64,000 bases of DNA from Streptomyces sp. NBC_00236. Lineage in GTDB: Bacteria > Actinomycetota > Actinomycetes > Streptomycetales > Streptomycetaceae. The translations under genes and the position numbers were made by a program. Below the pieces are notes generated by a model. That model did not search any database. It was not told the origin of the DNA and was given only the letters and a program-made list of their open reading frames with translations. Positions within the stretch are counted from its first letter, which is position 1. The number at the start of each line of letters is the position of its first letter. The stretch spans positions 7,130,001 to 7,194,000 of the forward strand of contig NZ_CP108100.1 of NCBI RefSeq assembly GCF_036195045.1, read 5' to 3'. Shown here piece after piece: positions 44,039 through 53,065 of the stretch.

Positions 44039-45318
44039 GCAGCCTGCACCACCGCCACCTCGCCGTCAGCCCCGACTGGCTGGCGCTCTACTACCGGCAC
44101 CCGCTGGAGATCACCCACGGCGAGGGACGCCACGTCTGGGACGCCGAAGGCAACCGCTACCTCGACTTCTTCGGTGGCATCCTCACCACGATGACCGCCC
44201 ACGCGCTGCCCGAGGTCACCAAGGCGGTCAGCGAGCAGGCCGGGCGGATCATCCACTCCTCCACGCTCTATCTGAACCGGCCGATGGTCGAACTCGCCGA
44301 GCGCGTCGCCACACTCTCCGGCATCCCCGACGCCCGGGTCTTCTTCACGACCTCCGGCACCGAGGCCAACGACACGGCCCTGCTGCTCGCCACCACGTAC
44401 CGCAGGTCGAACCAGATCCTGGCGATGCGCAACAGCTACCACGGCCGGTCCTTCTCCGCGGTCTCCATCACCGGCAACAACGCCTGGTCGCCGACGAGTC
44501 TGTCGCCGCTCCAGACCCTGTACGTGCACGGGGGAGTCCGCAGCCGCGGACCGTACGCGCACCTGGGGGACGGGGAGTTCATCGCGGCCTGCGTCGCGGA
44601 TCTGGAGGACCTGCTCGGCCACACCCGGTCGCCCGCCGCACTGATCGCCGAACCCATCCAGGGCGTGGGCGGGTTCACCTCTCCGCCCGACGGACTGTAC
44701 GCGGCATTCCGTGAAGTCCTGAACCGGCACGGCATCCTGTGGATCTCCGACGAGGTGCAGACGGGCTGGGGACGCTCAGGCGAACACTTCTGGGGCTGGC
44801 AGGCGCACGGGAGGAACGGCCCGCCGGACATCCTCACGTTCGCCAAGGGCATCGGCAACGGTATGTCGATCGGCGGGGTCGTCGCCCGCGCTGACGTCAT
44901 GAACTGCCTGGACGCCAACTCGATTTCGACGTTCGGCGGCTCCCCGGTCACGATGGCCGCCGGCCTCGCCAACCTCTCGTACCTCCTCGAACACGACCTC
45001 CAGGGCAACGCCCGCCGCGTCGGAGGCCTGCTGATCGAGCGCCTGCGGGCGATCGGCGCGGCCTCGGAGTGCGTACGGGAGGTGCGCGGGCGCGGCCTGA
45101 TGATCGGCATCGAGCTGGTGAAGCCGGGCACGGACGAGGCGAACCCGGAGGCGGCCGCCGCCGTGCTCGAAGCGGCGCGGGAGGGCGGCCTCCTCCTCGG
45201 CAAGGGCGGTGGCCACGACACCAGCGTGCTGCGCATCGCGCCGCCGCTCTCGCTCTCCATCCCGGAGGCGGAGGAGGGCGCGGGGATTCTGGCCGAGGCC
45301 CTGCGCTCGGTCGGCTGA
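44035..45318 (+). CDS. class III aminotransferase (beta-alanine/omega-amino acid type)
   Basis: A 427-residue PLP enzyme of fold type I, class III. It has TTSGTEANDTALLLA, the PLP-stacking region NSYHGRSF, ISDEVQTGWGRSGEHFWGW with the cofactor Asp, and Schiff-base Lys in TFAKGIGNG. In this operon it would remove the amino group of beta-alanine (or 3-aminoisobutyrate) to give malonate semialdehyde. The start is a GTG overlapping the preceding stop. A perfect 13-bp hairpin follows. Confidence 0.9.
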   Translation: MSSLHHRHLAVSPDWLALYYRHPLEITHGEGRHVWDAEGNRYLDFFGGILTTMTAHALPEVTKAVSEQAGRIIHSSTLYLNRPMVELAERVATLSGIPDARVFFTTSGTEANDTALLLATTYRRSNQILAMRNSYHGRSFSAVSITGNNAWSPTSLSPLQTLYVHGGVRSRGPYAHLGDGEFIAACVADLEDLLGHTRSPAALIAEPIQGVGGFTSPPDGLYAAFREVLNRHGILWISDEVQTGWGRSGEHFWGWQAHGRNGPPDILTFAKGIGNGMSIGGVVARADVMNCLDANSISTFGGSPVTMAAGLANLSYLLEHDLQGNARRVGGLLIERLRAIGAASECVREVRGRGLMIGIELVKPGTDEANPEAAAAVLEAAREGGLLLGKGGGHDTSVLRIAPPLSLSIPEAEEGAGILAEALRSVG

Positions 45319-45324
45319 GGGCGG

Positions 45325-45354
45325 GGGTGCGGCGGCCTGACGGCCGCCGCACCC
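45325..45354. terminator. hairpin terminator, 13-bp stem
   Basis: GGGTGCGGCGGCC pairs perfectly with GGCCGCCGCACCC around TGAC, 6 bp after the aminotransferase stop. It also lies at the end of the leftward broken gene, so it may act both ways. Confidence 0.75.
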
Positions 45355-45363
45355 TGTGCCGGG

Positions 45364-45740
45364 TCAGCCGCGGTGGCCGATGGGGCGGGTGAGGTCCAGG
45401 GTGCGGACCGGGTCGAGTTCGCCCCGGCCGGGACGGCGAGATCGAGGTGCTCGACGGTCTTGGCGTGCGCGCGGTAGGACTTCACGAGCTGCGGGGCGCC
45501 GCCGTCGTTGGAGACGTACACATCGCCGGTCTGCGGGCCGTCGATCCGGTAGTCCGTCGCGTACGAGAGCGCCGCGCGCGCCGCTCCGTTCAGCTGAGGG
45601 GCGGGACTGACCAGGGTGGAGTCGAACGCGCCGGCGGCGTGCGCCTTGTCGTCCCATTCGTCGGAGTCTCTCGCCGTCAGGGGTACGGCGGCGAGGGGCG
45701 TGCAGCGCACCGCCGTGACGATGAGTCCGTTTCTGGCCAT
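45364..45740 (-). pseudogene. small hypothetical gene, frameshifted
   Basis: A leftward coding stretch starting MARNGLIVTAVRC runs with strong G/C third positions to KTVEHLDLAVP. It then continues in the next frame as GRGELDPVRTLDLTRP and stops at 45364. Restoring one G in the run near 45433 would join the two. The intact product would be about 125 residues, soluble. I do not recognise it. It lies antisense between the two pyrimidine operons. It is either a decayed gene or an assembly error. The start is uncertain because no ribosome site is visible. Confidence 0.5.
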
Positions 45741-46067
45741 GGAGCGAAGCCGGGCGGTCGCCCGCGGCACCGGCCGGACCACGGAGTCCCGTGGTCCGGC
45801 CGGGGCCTCGCAAGGGCCCGCGGAGTTCGCCCGTACGGCCGGGCGGTTTCGTACCGCGGGGTCCGTGTATACGACGCGGGGCGCTGGCCACCCGGACGGC
45901 GGAACGGTCCGCGGACTGGGCCGGTCGAGTGCCGGACCGGTGAAACAGAAACGTCTTCAGCGGTTAGCGGCAGCGGTATTGCCACAGTGGGTAACCCACT
46001 TCTACGTTCTTCATCACGCGCCTTGTCTACGTGCGTAGACCCGTTCCGCCACAGTGAGGAGGGGTAC
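45741..46067. other. control region of dihydropyrimidinase operon
   Basis: This 327-bp stretch holds no gene that I can support. Its right third contains the promoter and palindrome (45979-46039) and the GAGGAGGGG ribosome site of the next gene. Confidence 0.6.
45979..46039 (+). promoter_or_regulatory. promoter and palindromic operator of dihydropyrimidinase operon
   Basis: TTGCCA (45979) and TACGTT (46003) are spaced 18 bp. TGTCTACGTGCGTAGA at 46024-46039 differs by one base from the palindrome of the neighbouring operon. Here the dyad extends to GTCTACG-TG-CGTAGAC. Confidence 0.7.
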
Positions 46068-47468
46068 ATGAGCCGCACCGTCATCCACGGCGGCCTCGTC
46101 GTCACCGCGTCCGACGAGATCCACGCCGACGTACTCGTCGAGGGCGGCCGCATCGCGGCACTCGCCGCACACGGCACCGAAGCCGCAGCAGGCTGGACCG
46201 CCGACCGGACCATCGACGCCACCGGGAAGTACGTCATCCCGGGCGGTGTCGACGCGCACACCCACATGGAGATGCCGTTCGGCGGCACCTATGCGGCGGA
46301 CACCTTCGAGACAGGCACCCGCGCCGCGGCCTGGGGCGGGACCACCACGATCGTCGACTTCGCCATCCAGTCCGTGGGGCGCTCCCTGCGCGAAGGACTC
46401 GACGCCTGGTACGCCAAGGCGGACGGCAACTGCGCCATCGACTACGCGTTCCACATGATCCTCGCCGACGTGAACGAGTCGTCGCTCAAGGAAATGGACC
46501 TGCTGGTCGCGGAGGGCGTGACCTCGTTCAAGCTCTTCATGGCCTACCCCGGCGTCTTCTACAGCGACGACGGGCAGATCCTCCGCGCCATGCAACGGGC
46601 CGAGTCCAACGGCGGCCTGATCATGATGCACGCGGAGAACGGCATCGCCATCGACGTCCTCGTCGAGCAGGCCCTCGCCGCCGGCCGCACCGACCCCCGC
46701 TACCACGGGGACGTACGCAAGGTGGCCCTCGAGGCCGAGGCCACGCACCGCGCGATCCAGCTCGCCCGGGTCGCCGGCTCGCCGCTGTACATCGTGCACG
46801 TCTCCGCGGACGAGGCCCTCGCCGAGATCGCCGCAGCGCGCCACAAGGGACTGCCCGTCTTCGGCGAGACATGCCCGCAGTACCTCTTCCTCTCCACCGA
46901 CAACCTCGCCGAGCCGGACTTCGAGGGTGCCAAGTACGTCTGCTCCACGCCTCTTCGGCCCAAGGAGCATCAGGACGCGCTGTGGCGGGGGCTGCGCAAC
47001 AACGAGCTCCAGGTCGTCTCCACCGACCACTGCCCGTTCTGCTTCTCCGGCCAGAAGGAGATGGGCCGCGGCGACTTCTCGAAGATCCCCAACGGGATGC
47101 CGGGCGTCGAGAACCGGATGGACCTCCTGCACCAGGCGGTCGTCGACGGCCACATCTCGCGCCGCCGCTGGATCGAGATCGCCTGCGCCTCCCCGGCCCG
47201 GATGTTCGGCCTCTACCCGAAGAAGGGCACCATCGCGCCCGGGGCCGACGCCGACATCGTCATCTACGACCCGGCTGCCCGGCAGACCATTTCGGCCGAG
47301 ACCCATCACATGAACGTCGACTACTCGGCGTACGAGGGAAGGCAACTGACCGGGCAGGTGGAGACGGTGCTCTCGCGCGGCGAGGTCGTCATCGACCGCC
47401 GCACGTACACCGGCCGCGCCGGCCATGGCATGTACACCCCCCGCGCCACCTGTCAGTACCTCAACTAG
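46068..47468 (+). CDS. hydA: dihydropyrimidinase / D-hydantoinase
   Basis: A 466-residue amidohydrolase with a binuclear metal site. It has DAHTHMEMPFGG (first two His), the carboxylated-Lys loop SFKLFMAYPG, MHAENG, YIVHVSADEAL and STDHCPF with the last Asp. It opens dihydrouracil/dihydrothymine to N-carbamoyl-beta-amino acids, and often hydantoins too. GAGGAGGGG precedes the ATG at 46068; the frame extends upstream only through the promoter region. It leads an operon with an F420 oxidoreductase 11 bp downstream and a permease. Confidence 0.93.
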   Translation: MSRTVIHGGLVVTASDEIHADVLVEGGRIAALAAHGTEAAAGWTADRTIDATGKYVIPGGVDAHTHMEMPFGGTYAADTFETGTRAAAWGGTTTIVDFAIQSVGRSLREGLDAWYAKADGNCAIDYAFHMILADVNESSLKEMDLLVAEGVTSFKLFMAYPGVFYSDDGQILRAMQRAESNGGLIMMHAENGIAIDVLVEQALAAGRTDPRYHGDVRKVALEAEATHRAIQLARVAGSPLYIVHVSADEALAEIAAARHKGLPVFGETCPQYLFLSTDNLAEPDFEGAKYVCSTPLRPKEHQDALWRGLRNNELQVVSTDHCPFCFSGQKEMGRGDFSKIPNGMPGVENRMDLLHQAVVDGHISRRRWIEIACASPARMFGLYPKKGTIAPGADADIVIYDPAARQTISAETHHMNVDYSAYEGRQLTGQVETVLSRGEVVIDRRTYTGRAGHGMYTPRATCQYLN

Positions 47469-47479
47469 GAGCACCTGGC

Positions 47480-48481
47480 ATGGACTTCGGACTCGTCCTG
47501 CAGACAGACCCGCCCGCCTCGGCCGTCGTCGGGCTGATGCGACGCGCCGAGCGCAACGGCTTCCGCTACGGCTGGACCTTCGACTCGGCGGTGCTCTGGC
47601 AGGAGCCCTTCGTCATCTACAGCCGCATCCTCGAACACACCGAAAGCCTCGTCGTCGGCCCCATGGTCACGAACCCCGGCACCCGCACGTGGGAGGTGAC
47701 GGCCTCCACCTTCGCCACCCTCAACGACATGTACGGCAACCGCACGGTCTGCGGCATCGGACGCGGCGACTCCGCGATGCGCGTCGCCGGACGCAGCCCC
47801 AACACCCTGGCCCGGCTCGGCGAGGCCATCGACGTCATCCGCGACCTCGCCGAGGGACGCGAGGCGCTCGTCGACGGACAGCCGGTCCGGATCCCCTGGG
47901 TCAAGGACGGCCAGCTGCCCGTCTGGATGGGTGCGTACGGTCCCAAGGCCCTCGCGCTCGCCGGTCAGAAGGCCGACGGCTTCATCCTCCAGCTCGCCGA
48001 CCCCTTCCTCACCGAATGGATGATCAAGGCCGTACGGGATGCTGCCGCCGAGGCCGGCCGCGACCCGGACTCCGTCACCATCTGCATCGCCGCGCCCGCC
48101 TACGTGGGCGACGACCTCGACCATGCCCGCGAGCAGTGCCGCTGGTTCGGCGGCATGGTCGGCAACCACGTAGCCGACCTGGTCTCCCGCTACGGCGAGC
48201 ACTCCGGCCTCGTCCCCGAGGCGCTGACCGCGTACATCGCCGGACGCTCGGGCTACGACTACAGCCACCACGGCCGCGCCGGGAATCCCGACACCACCTT
48301 CGTCCCGGACGAGATCGTCGACCGCTTCTGCCTTCTCGGCCCGCCCGAGGCGCACATCGAGAAGCTCAAGGCCCTGCGTGACCTGGGCGTCGACCAGTTC
48401 GCCGTCTACAACATGCACGACGCCCGCGAGGCGACCATCGACGCCTACGGCTCCGAGATCATCCCGGCGCTCAACGGCTGA
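47480..48481 (+). CDS. LLM-class F420-dependent oxidoreductase (TIGR03842-like)
   Basis: A 333-residue TIM-barrel luciferase-like protein. Typical elements are FGLVLQTDPPASAVVGLMRRAE at the start, GPMVTNPGTRTWEVTASTFATLN, GIGRGDSAMR and VWMGAYGPKALALAGQKADG. The subfamily, which I recall as the CPS_4609/TIGR03842 group, tends to occur beside hydantoinases. In this locus it is the only reductase, so it may carry out uracil reduction with F420H2, or another oxidation of a pathway intermediate. Cofactor assignment is by family; the reaction is inference. Confidence 0.88.
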   Translation: MDFGLVLQTDPPASAVVGLMRRAERNGFRYGWTFDSAVLWQEPFVIYSRILEHTESLVVGPMVTNPGTRTWEVTASTFATLNDMYGNRTVCGIGRGDSAMRVAGRSPNTLARLGEAIDVIRDLAEGREALVDGQPVRIPWVKDGQLPVWMGAYGPKALALAGQKADGFILQLADPFLTEWMIKAVRDAAAEAGRDPDSVTICIAAPAYVGDDLDHAREQCRWFGGMVGNHVADLVSRYGEHSGLVPEALTAYIAGRSGYDYSHHGRAGNPDTTFVPDEIVDRFCLLGPPEAHIEKLKALRDLGVDQFAVYNMHDAREATIDAYGSEIIPALNG

Positions 48482-48551
48482 CCACCGCCTCCCCTCCGGT
48501 CGTACGCCCCGCCCCGCACGGCACCGTCCCCGAGCGAAGGGTCCAGAAGCC

Positions 48552-50102
48552 ATGACACCGACCGCCCCACCACCACCGCCTCAGGACCGGATACCCACGG
48601 CCCCGGACCGTGTGGAGCTCCCTGCCGGTGCCGCTCCGGACGACAGCCGGTTCGTCAATGCGGACCTGCTGCCCGTCCCGTTGGAGCGGCGCAACTGGAC
48701 CACGTACAACTTCGCGGCCCTCTGGGTCGGCATGGCCCACAACATTCCGTCCTGGCTCCTCGCCTCCGGTCTCGTCGCCCTCGGCATGGACTGGAAACAG
48801 GCGGTCTTCACCATCGCGCTGGCCAACCTGATCGTGTTGGGGCCCATGCTGCTCACCGGGCACGCGGGCCCCAAGTACGGCATCCCCTTTCCGGTGCTCG
48901 CCCGCGCCTCGTTCGGCCTGCGGGGCGCCAATCTGCCCGCCCTGATCCGGGCCGCGGTGGCGTGCGCGTGGTTCGGCATCCAGACCTGGATCGGCGGAGT
49001 CGGCATCTTCACTCTGCTCGGGAAGATCTTCGGCGGCTGGGCGCAGGCGGACGAGATCGGCGGGCAGCCGTGGACGCTCTGGCTCTGCTTCGCCCTGTTC
49101 TGGGCCCTTGAACTGGCCATCATCTACCGGGGAATGGACACCCTTCGCCGGTTCGAGAACTGGGCGGCGCCGTTCGTCATCATCGGCGCGCTGGTGCTGC
49201 TGGTCTGGGTCGCCGTCAAGGCGGGTGGCCTCGGCCCGTTGCTCGACCAACCCTCCAAGCTCGGCTGGGGCAAGGAGTTCTGGCCGGTCTTCTTCCCCTC
49301 ACTGATGGGCATGATCGCCTTCTGGGCGACGCTCTCCCTGAACATCCCCGACTTCACCCGCTTCGGTGCCGGCCAACGTGCCCAGATCCGCGGCCAGTCG
49401 CTCGGTCTCCCTACCACGATGACGCTCTTCGCGCTGCTCTCCGTCCTGGTGACCTCCGGCTCGCAGGCCGTGTACGGCGAGGCGATCTGGGACCCGGTGC
49501 AACTGGTCGCCCGCACGGACAACGTCTTCGGGCTCCTCTACGCCCTCGTGACGGTGCTGGTCGCGACGATCTCCGTGAACATCGCGGCGAACGTCGTCTC
49601 ACCGGCGTACGACCTGGCGAACCTTGCGCCGAAACTGATCAACTTCCGTACGGGTGCACTGATCACCGGCGTCGTCGGTGTCGTGATCATGCCGTGGAAG
49701 CTCACCGAGACGCCCGAGCTGTACATCTTCACCTGGCTCGGACTCGTCGGCGGGCTGCTCGGCACGGTGGCGGGCATCCTGATCGCCGACTACTGGATCG
49801 TCCGGCGCACCGTGCTCGACCTCGCCGACCTCTACCTGCCCGGCGGCCGCTACTGGTACACGAACGGCTGGAACTGGCGGGCCGTCGCCGCCTTCGCCGT
49901 CGGCGGGGTCCTGGCGATCGGCGGTTCGCACTCGGAGCCCGGGAAGGGGCCGTTCCCGGCGGACGGTCTGATCCCGTTCCTGAAGCCCCTCGCCGACTAC
50001 GGCTGGGCGGTCGGGCTCGCCTCCTCATTGGTGCTGTACGTGGTGCTCACCGGCCGGGAGAGCGTCACACCGGGCTCGTCGACCGCCCCAGCAACGCGCT
50101 GA
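48552..50102 (+). CDS. NCS1-family nucleobase/hydantoin permease
   Basis: A 516-residue transporter with 12 helices of the NCS1 (Mhp1/PucI) type. The N-terminal cytoplasmic part ends in LEPxxRRNWTTYN-like sequence before TM1 (ALWVGMAHNIPSWLL). Later come GIPFPVLARASFGLRGANLPALIRA and SLNIPDFTRFG. It would import uracil, hydantoin or allantoin-like substrates with Na+ or H+. The ATG at 48552 is 70 bp after the oxidoreductase. Its 3' end overlaps the convergent gene at 50065 by 38 bp. Confidence 0.92.
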   Translation: MTPTAPPPPPQDRIPTAPDRVELPAGAAPDDSRFVNADLLPVPLERRNWTTYNFAALWVGMAHNIPSWLLASGLVALGMDWKQAVFTIALANLIVLGPMLLTGHAGPKYGIPFPVLARASFGLRGANLPALIRAAVACAWFGIQTWIGGVGIFTLLGKIFGGWAQADEIGGQPWTLWLCFALFWALELAIIYRGMDTLRRFENWAAPFVIIGALVLLVWVAVKAGGLGPLLDQPSKLGWGKEFWPVFFPSLMGMIAFWATLSLNIPDFTRFGAGQRAQIRGQSLGLPTTMTLFALLSVLVTSGSQAVYGEAIWDPVQLVARTDNVFGLLYALVTVLVATISVNIAANVVSPAYDLANLAPKLINFRTGALITGVVGVVIMPWKLTETPELYIFTWLGLVGGLLGTVAGILIADYWIVRRTVLDLADLYLPGGRYWYTNGWNWRAVAAFAVGGVLAIGGSHSEPGKGPFPADGLIPFLKPLADYGWAVGLASSLVLYVVLTGRESVTPGSSTAPATR

Positions 50103-50838
50103 CGTCGAACGAATCGGCCGACGAGGGCGTGGTTCTGGGCACCGGTTCGTCGAAGGCGGAGAGGCCCACGACCGCGTCCGCGCCGTTGCCCTCGATCGTG
50201 AGGCGCAGCGGATACGGCTTGCCGGTGGCCGCCACGTCCAGCGTCAGCGTCGCGCCGTCCCGCATCCTGGTCAGCGGAATGACGGATGCCTTGCCGAGCG
50301 TGGTCTTCGCGCCCTTGTTGAGCGTGCCCCGGTCGTCGTTCGCGTTGTCACTGACCAGCTTCTGGAAGGTGTTCAGGTCACAGGTACTGGTGAGGGCGCT
50401 GAGCCGGGGGTCGTCCGCCGACCCCTTCATGTAGCGGTCGCCGACGATGGCGGCGAAGGCCGAACCGCCGTTGGGGACCTGGTTCTTCCAGAAGTCCGCG
50501 TCCGGCTTGATCCAGACGTCGTCGCCCCGCTTCACGATCAGCGCCGAGCCCTGGCTGTTGCCGAGGTCCACCGAACCGTTGCAGTTGCCGTCCCGGTCCA
50601 GGGTGAGCTCCAGGGACATGGGTGTGCTGCCCTTGCCGAGGTCCCCGCTCGTACTCAGGTGCAGGGACTGCGCGCTGAGCAGCGCGTCGCGGGAGCGGTC
50701 GGCGATCTGCTGCGCGGTGAGGTGGTCGATGTCCTCCGCGTGCGCCGTGCCGGCCCCGATGATTCCGCTGCCGGTGACGGAGAGAACGATCGCCGCAGTC
50801 CATGCGGCGGGGCGTGTGCCGAGGTGTGGACCGGTCAC
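50065..50838 (-). CDS. secreted protein, LolA/LppX-like fold candidate
   Basis: A 257-residue exported protein with a signal peptide (cleavage near AHAED, about residue 35). The mature part has AQQIADRSRDALLSAQSLHLSTSGDLG, LTLDRDGNCNGSVDLG and DDVWIKPDADFWKNQ. This pattern matches actinobacterial LprG/LppX- or LolA-like beta-half-barrel proteins that bind lipids. No lipobox Cys is present at the signal end, so it is likely soluble. GTG start with AGGAGG upstream. The function is a guess from fold resemblance. It converges on the permease with a 38-bp overlap. Confidence 0.7.
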   Translation of the reverse strand: MTGPHLGTRPAAWTAAIVLSVTGSGIIGAGTAHAEDIDHLTAQQIADRSRDALLSAQSLHLSTSGDLGKGSTPMSLELTLDRDGNCNGSVDLGNSQGSALIVKRGDDVWIKPDADFWKNQVPNGGSAFAAIVGDRYMKGSADDPRLSALTSTCDLNTFQKLVSDNANDDRGTLNKGAKTTLGKASVIPLTRMRDGATLTLDVAATGKPYPLRLTIEGNGADAVVGLSAFDEPVPRTTPSSADSFDVSALLGRSTSPV

Positions 50839-51041
50839 GTCGCCTCCTCGAAGGGTCGTGGCGGGACTGTCCGGGTCTGCGGCCCGATCTTTCGAGCGTA
50901 CGCCGGGCGGGGGGCGGCCGCCCGGCGGAGGGGCGACGCATCGTATCGGGTGCGTACCCAGCGTGACGTTGTGTGCTGTGATCGGTTAAGGGGGCGGGGG
51001 ACGGTTGTAGGCGCCGTCCTCGTCACGACCGAGAGGGAGAC

Positions 51042-51404
51042 ATGAAGAAGTCCATGGGGAGCCGGTCCGGGGTTGCCGTGCGGGCCGCCGCCGTAGCAGG
51101 GCTGACCGCGGCACTCGCGGTGTCCACCGGCCTGGCCACGGCCGCCTCGGCCAAGGCTCCGGCGAAGACGCCGCCGGGACTTTCCTGCGAGACGGGCAAG
51201 CACGCCGTCGACGACTACACCGGCTACGCGCTCTGCCGCAACAACGGCTCCGCGGCGCAGACCTTCTGGGTGCACCTGGTGTGCGGCTGGTCCCCGGACG
51301 TCGACGGTGCGCACGTCACGCTGAACCCGGGGCAGTCCGGTCAGTCGACCGCGCACTGTGCCGGGCTCGGCACCGGAATCGGCGAGATCAGCGTTCAGCC
51401 GTAG
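51042..51404 (+). CDS. small secreted protein of unknown function
   Basis: A 120-residue exported protein with a clear signal peptide (about 1-38, ending ASA-KA). The mature domain of about 80 residues has four Cys (LSCETG, ALCRNNG, LVCGWS, AHCAGLG), suggesting two disulfides, and an NPGQSGQST loop. No family recognised. GAGGGAG precedes the ATG. A hairpin follows, so it is monocistronic. Confidence 0.75.
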   Translation: MKKSMGSRSGVAVRAAAVAGLTAALAVSTGLATAASAKAPAKTPPGLSCETGKHAVDDYTGYALCRNNGSAAQTFWVHLVCGWSPDVDGAHVTLNPGQSGQSTAHCAGLGTGIGEISVQP

Positions 51405-51414
51405 GACAGGCACT

Positions 51415-51450
51415 GCCCGGGCCGCGTGGTGGCGCCCACGGGGCCCGGGC
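51415..51450. terminator. hairpin terminator after small secreted protein gene
   Basis: GCCCGGGCC pairs with GGCCCGGGC and CGTGG with CCACG inside, 11 bp after the stop. Confidence 0.6.
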
Positions 51451-51547
51451 GAACGGTTGAGGGATCGGCCGTGACTCGTTACCCTTCAGTAATTTCGTTC
51501 GGGCGGACAGGTGCGCGCACCTGACGGTACGAGGGAGGCTGCAGCCC

Positions 51548-53008
51548 ATGTCCTCAGTGGAATCCACCGGAACGGACATCGAGGCCCCTGACGGGCTGGC
51601 CGGCAGTGCGCGAGCCCTCGCGGAAGGCCGTACCACCTCCACCCGGCTGGTCACCGAGGCCCTCGCCCGGATCGAGGCGAGCCAGGGCACCCTGAACGCC
51701 TTCCGGCACCTGCGTGCCAGCGCCGCACTCGCCGAGGCCGCCGAGGCCGACCGCCGGCTCGACGCGGGGGAGCGGCTGCCGTTGCTCGGGGTGCCCGTCG
51801 CGGTCAAGGACGACACCGACGTCGCCGGGCTGCCCACCCACTTCGGCTGCGCGGGGGAGCTGCCCGCCGCGACCGCCGACAGCGAGTCCGTACGCCGGCT
51901 GCGCGCGGCCGGGGCCGTGATCGTGGGGAAGACCAACTCCTGCGAACTGGGCCAGTGGCCGTTCACCGAGGGATCCGCCTTCGGCGCCACCCGTAATCCG
52001 TGGAACACCGAGCACACCCCGGGCGGCTCGTCCGGGGGTTCGGCGGCCGCCGTCGCCGCCGGACTGGTGCCGGCCGCGCTCGGCTCCGACGGGGCCGGGT
52101 CCGTCCGCATCCCCGCCGCCTGGACCCATCTCGTCGGCATCAAACCGCAGCGCGGCCGGATCTCCGTGCACCCCCACAGCGACGCCTTCCAGGGGCTCAC
52201 CGTCAACGGCCCCCTGGCCAGGACCGTCGCCGACGCAGCCCTCCTGCTGGACGCCGTCGCGGGCGCCCACCCCGACGACCCGCACCGCCCGCCGCCCGTC
52301 CAGGCATCGGCCGCCGCCCGCCGCGATCCGGGCCGGCTGCGCGTCGCGCTCGCCTGGCGCCCCCCGCTCACCCTCACCGGCGCGGCGCCCCACCCGGACG
52401 TGCGCCGCGCGGTGACCGAACTCGCCGAGGCACTGGCCCGGCTCGGCCACCACGTCGAGGAGGCCCGGCCCCGCTACGGGCTCATCGGCCTCGGCTTCCT
52501 CCCCCGCGCCACCGCCGGCATCGCCGAACTCGCCGCCCTGCATCCCGAACCCGCGCTCCTGGACCCCCGCACCCGCAGCGCCCTGCGCACCGGCACCCGG
52601 CTCGGCGGCCGGGTGGTGCGGGCGGCACGTGCGCGGGAGGTGCGCCAACACCGGCGGATCGGCGCGCTGTTCCACGCCGCCCGCGGGAACGCCGGGTCCG
52701 GCTGCTCGGGTTTTGACGTGTTGCTCACCCCGACGACCGCCCTGCCGCCACCCCGGATCGGCAGGTTCGACGGACTGAGCGCCTGGCGCACCGATGTGGC
52801 GATGACCGAGGCCTGCCCGTACGCCTGGCCGTGGAACGTGCTGGGCTGGCCCGGAATCAACGTGCCCGCAGGCTTCACCCCCGGCGGGCTCCCCGTCGGG
52901 GCCCAACTGCTCGGCCCCTCCCGCAGCGAGGAACGGCTCATCTCGCTCGCCGCCCAACTGGAGGCCGACCGGCGGTGGTACGAGCACCGCCCGCCCGCCG
53001 CGTCCTAA
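51548..53008 (+). CDS. amidase-signature family hydrolase
   Basis: A 486-residue amidase. The Ser-cisSer-Lys triad is visible: Lys87 (GVPVAVKDD), Ser162 region (TPGGSSGGSAAAVAAG) and nucleophile Ser185 (SDGAGSVRIPA). The substrate is not predictable. GatA is unlikely because the gene stands alone without gatB/C. GGGAGG precedes the ATG. The last codons lie in a duplicated 35-bp segment shared with the convergent methyltransferase end. Confidence 0.9.
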   Translation: MSSVESTGTDIEAPDGLAGSARALAEGRTTSTRLVTEALARIEASQGTLNAFRHLRASAALAEAAEADRRLDAGERLPLLGVPVAVKDDTDVAGLPTHFGCAGELPAATADSESVRRLRAAGAVIVGKTNSCELGQWPFTEGSAFGATRNPWNTEHTPGGSSGGSAAAVAAGLVPAALGSDGAGSVRIPAAWTHLVGIKPQRGRISVHPHSDAFQGLTVNGPLARTVADAALLLDAVAGAHPDDPHRPPPVQASAAARRDPGRLRVALAWRPPLTLTGAAPHPDVRRAVTELAEALARLGHHVEEARPRYGLIGLGFLPRATAGIAELAALHPEPALLDPRTRSALRTGTRLGGRVVRAARAREVRQHRRIGALFHAARGNAGSGCSGFDVLLTPTTALPPPRIGRFDGLSAWRTDVAMTEACPYAWPWNVLGWPGINVPAGFTPGGLPVGAQLLGPSRSEERLISLAAQLEADRRWYEHRPPAAS

Positions 53009-53065
53009 GGAATGTGTGTGGTCACCGCGGCGCCCGCCGCGTCCTAAGGAGTGTGAGCGGTCACC
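52992..53065. repeat. duplicated 35-bp segment at convergent gene ends
   Basis: Two copies (52992-53026 and 53031-53065) match at 32 of 35 positions, 39 bp apart. Each contains CCGCGTCCTAAGGA, supplying PAAS-stop to the amidase frame. Each also encodes VVTxHxP-stop on the other strand, the end of the methyltransferase. Only the outer copies are used by the genes. Confidence 0.7.
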
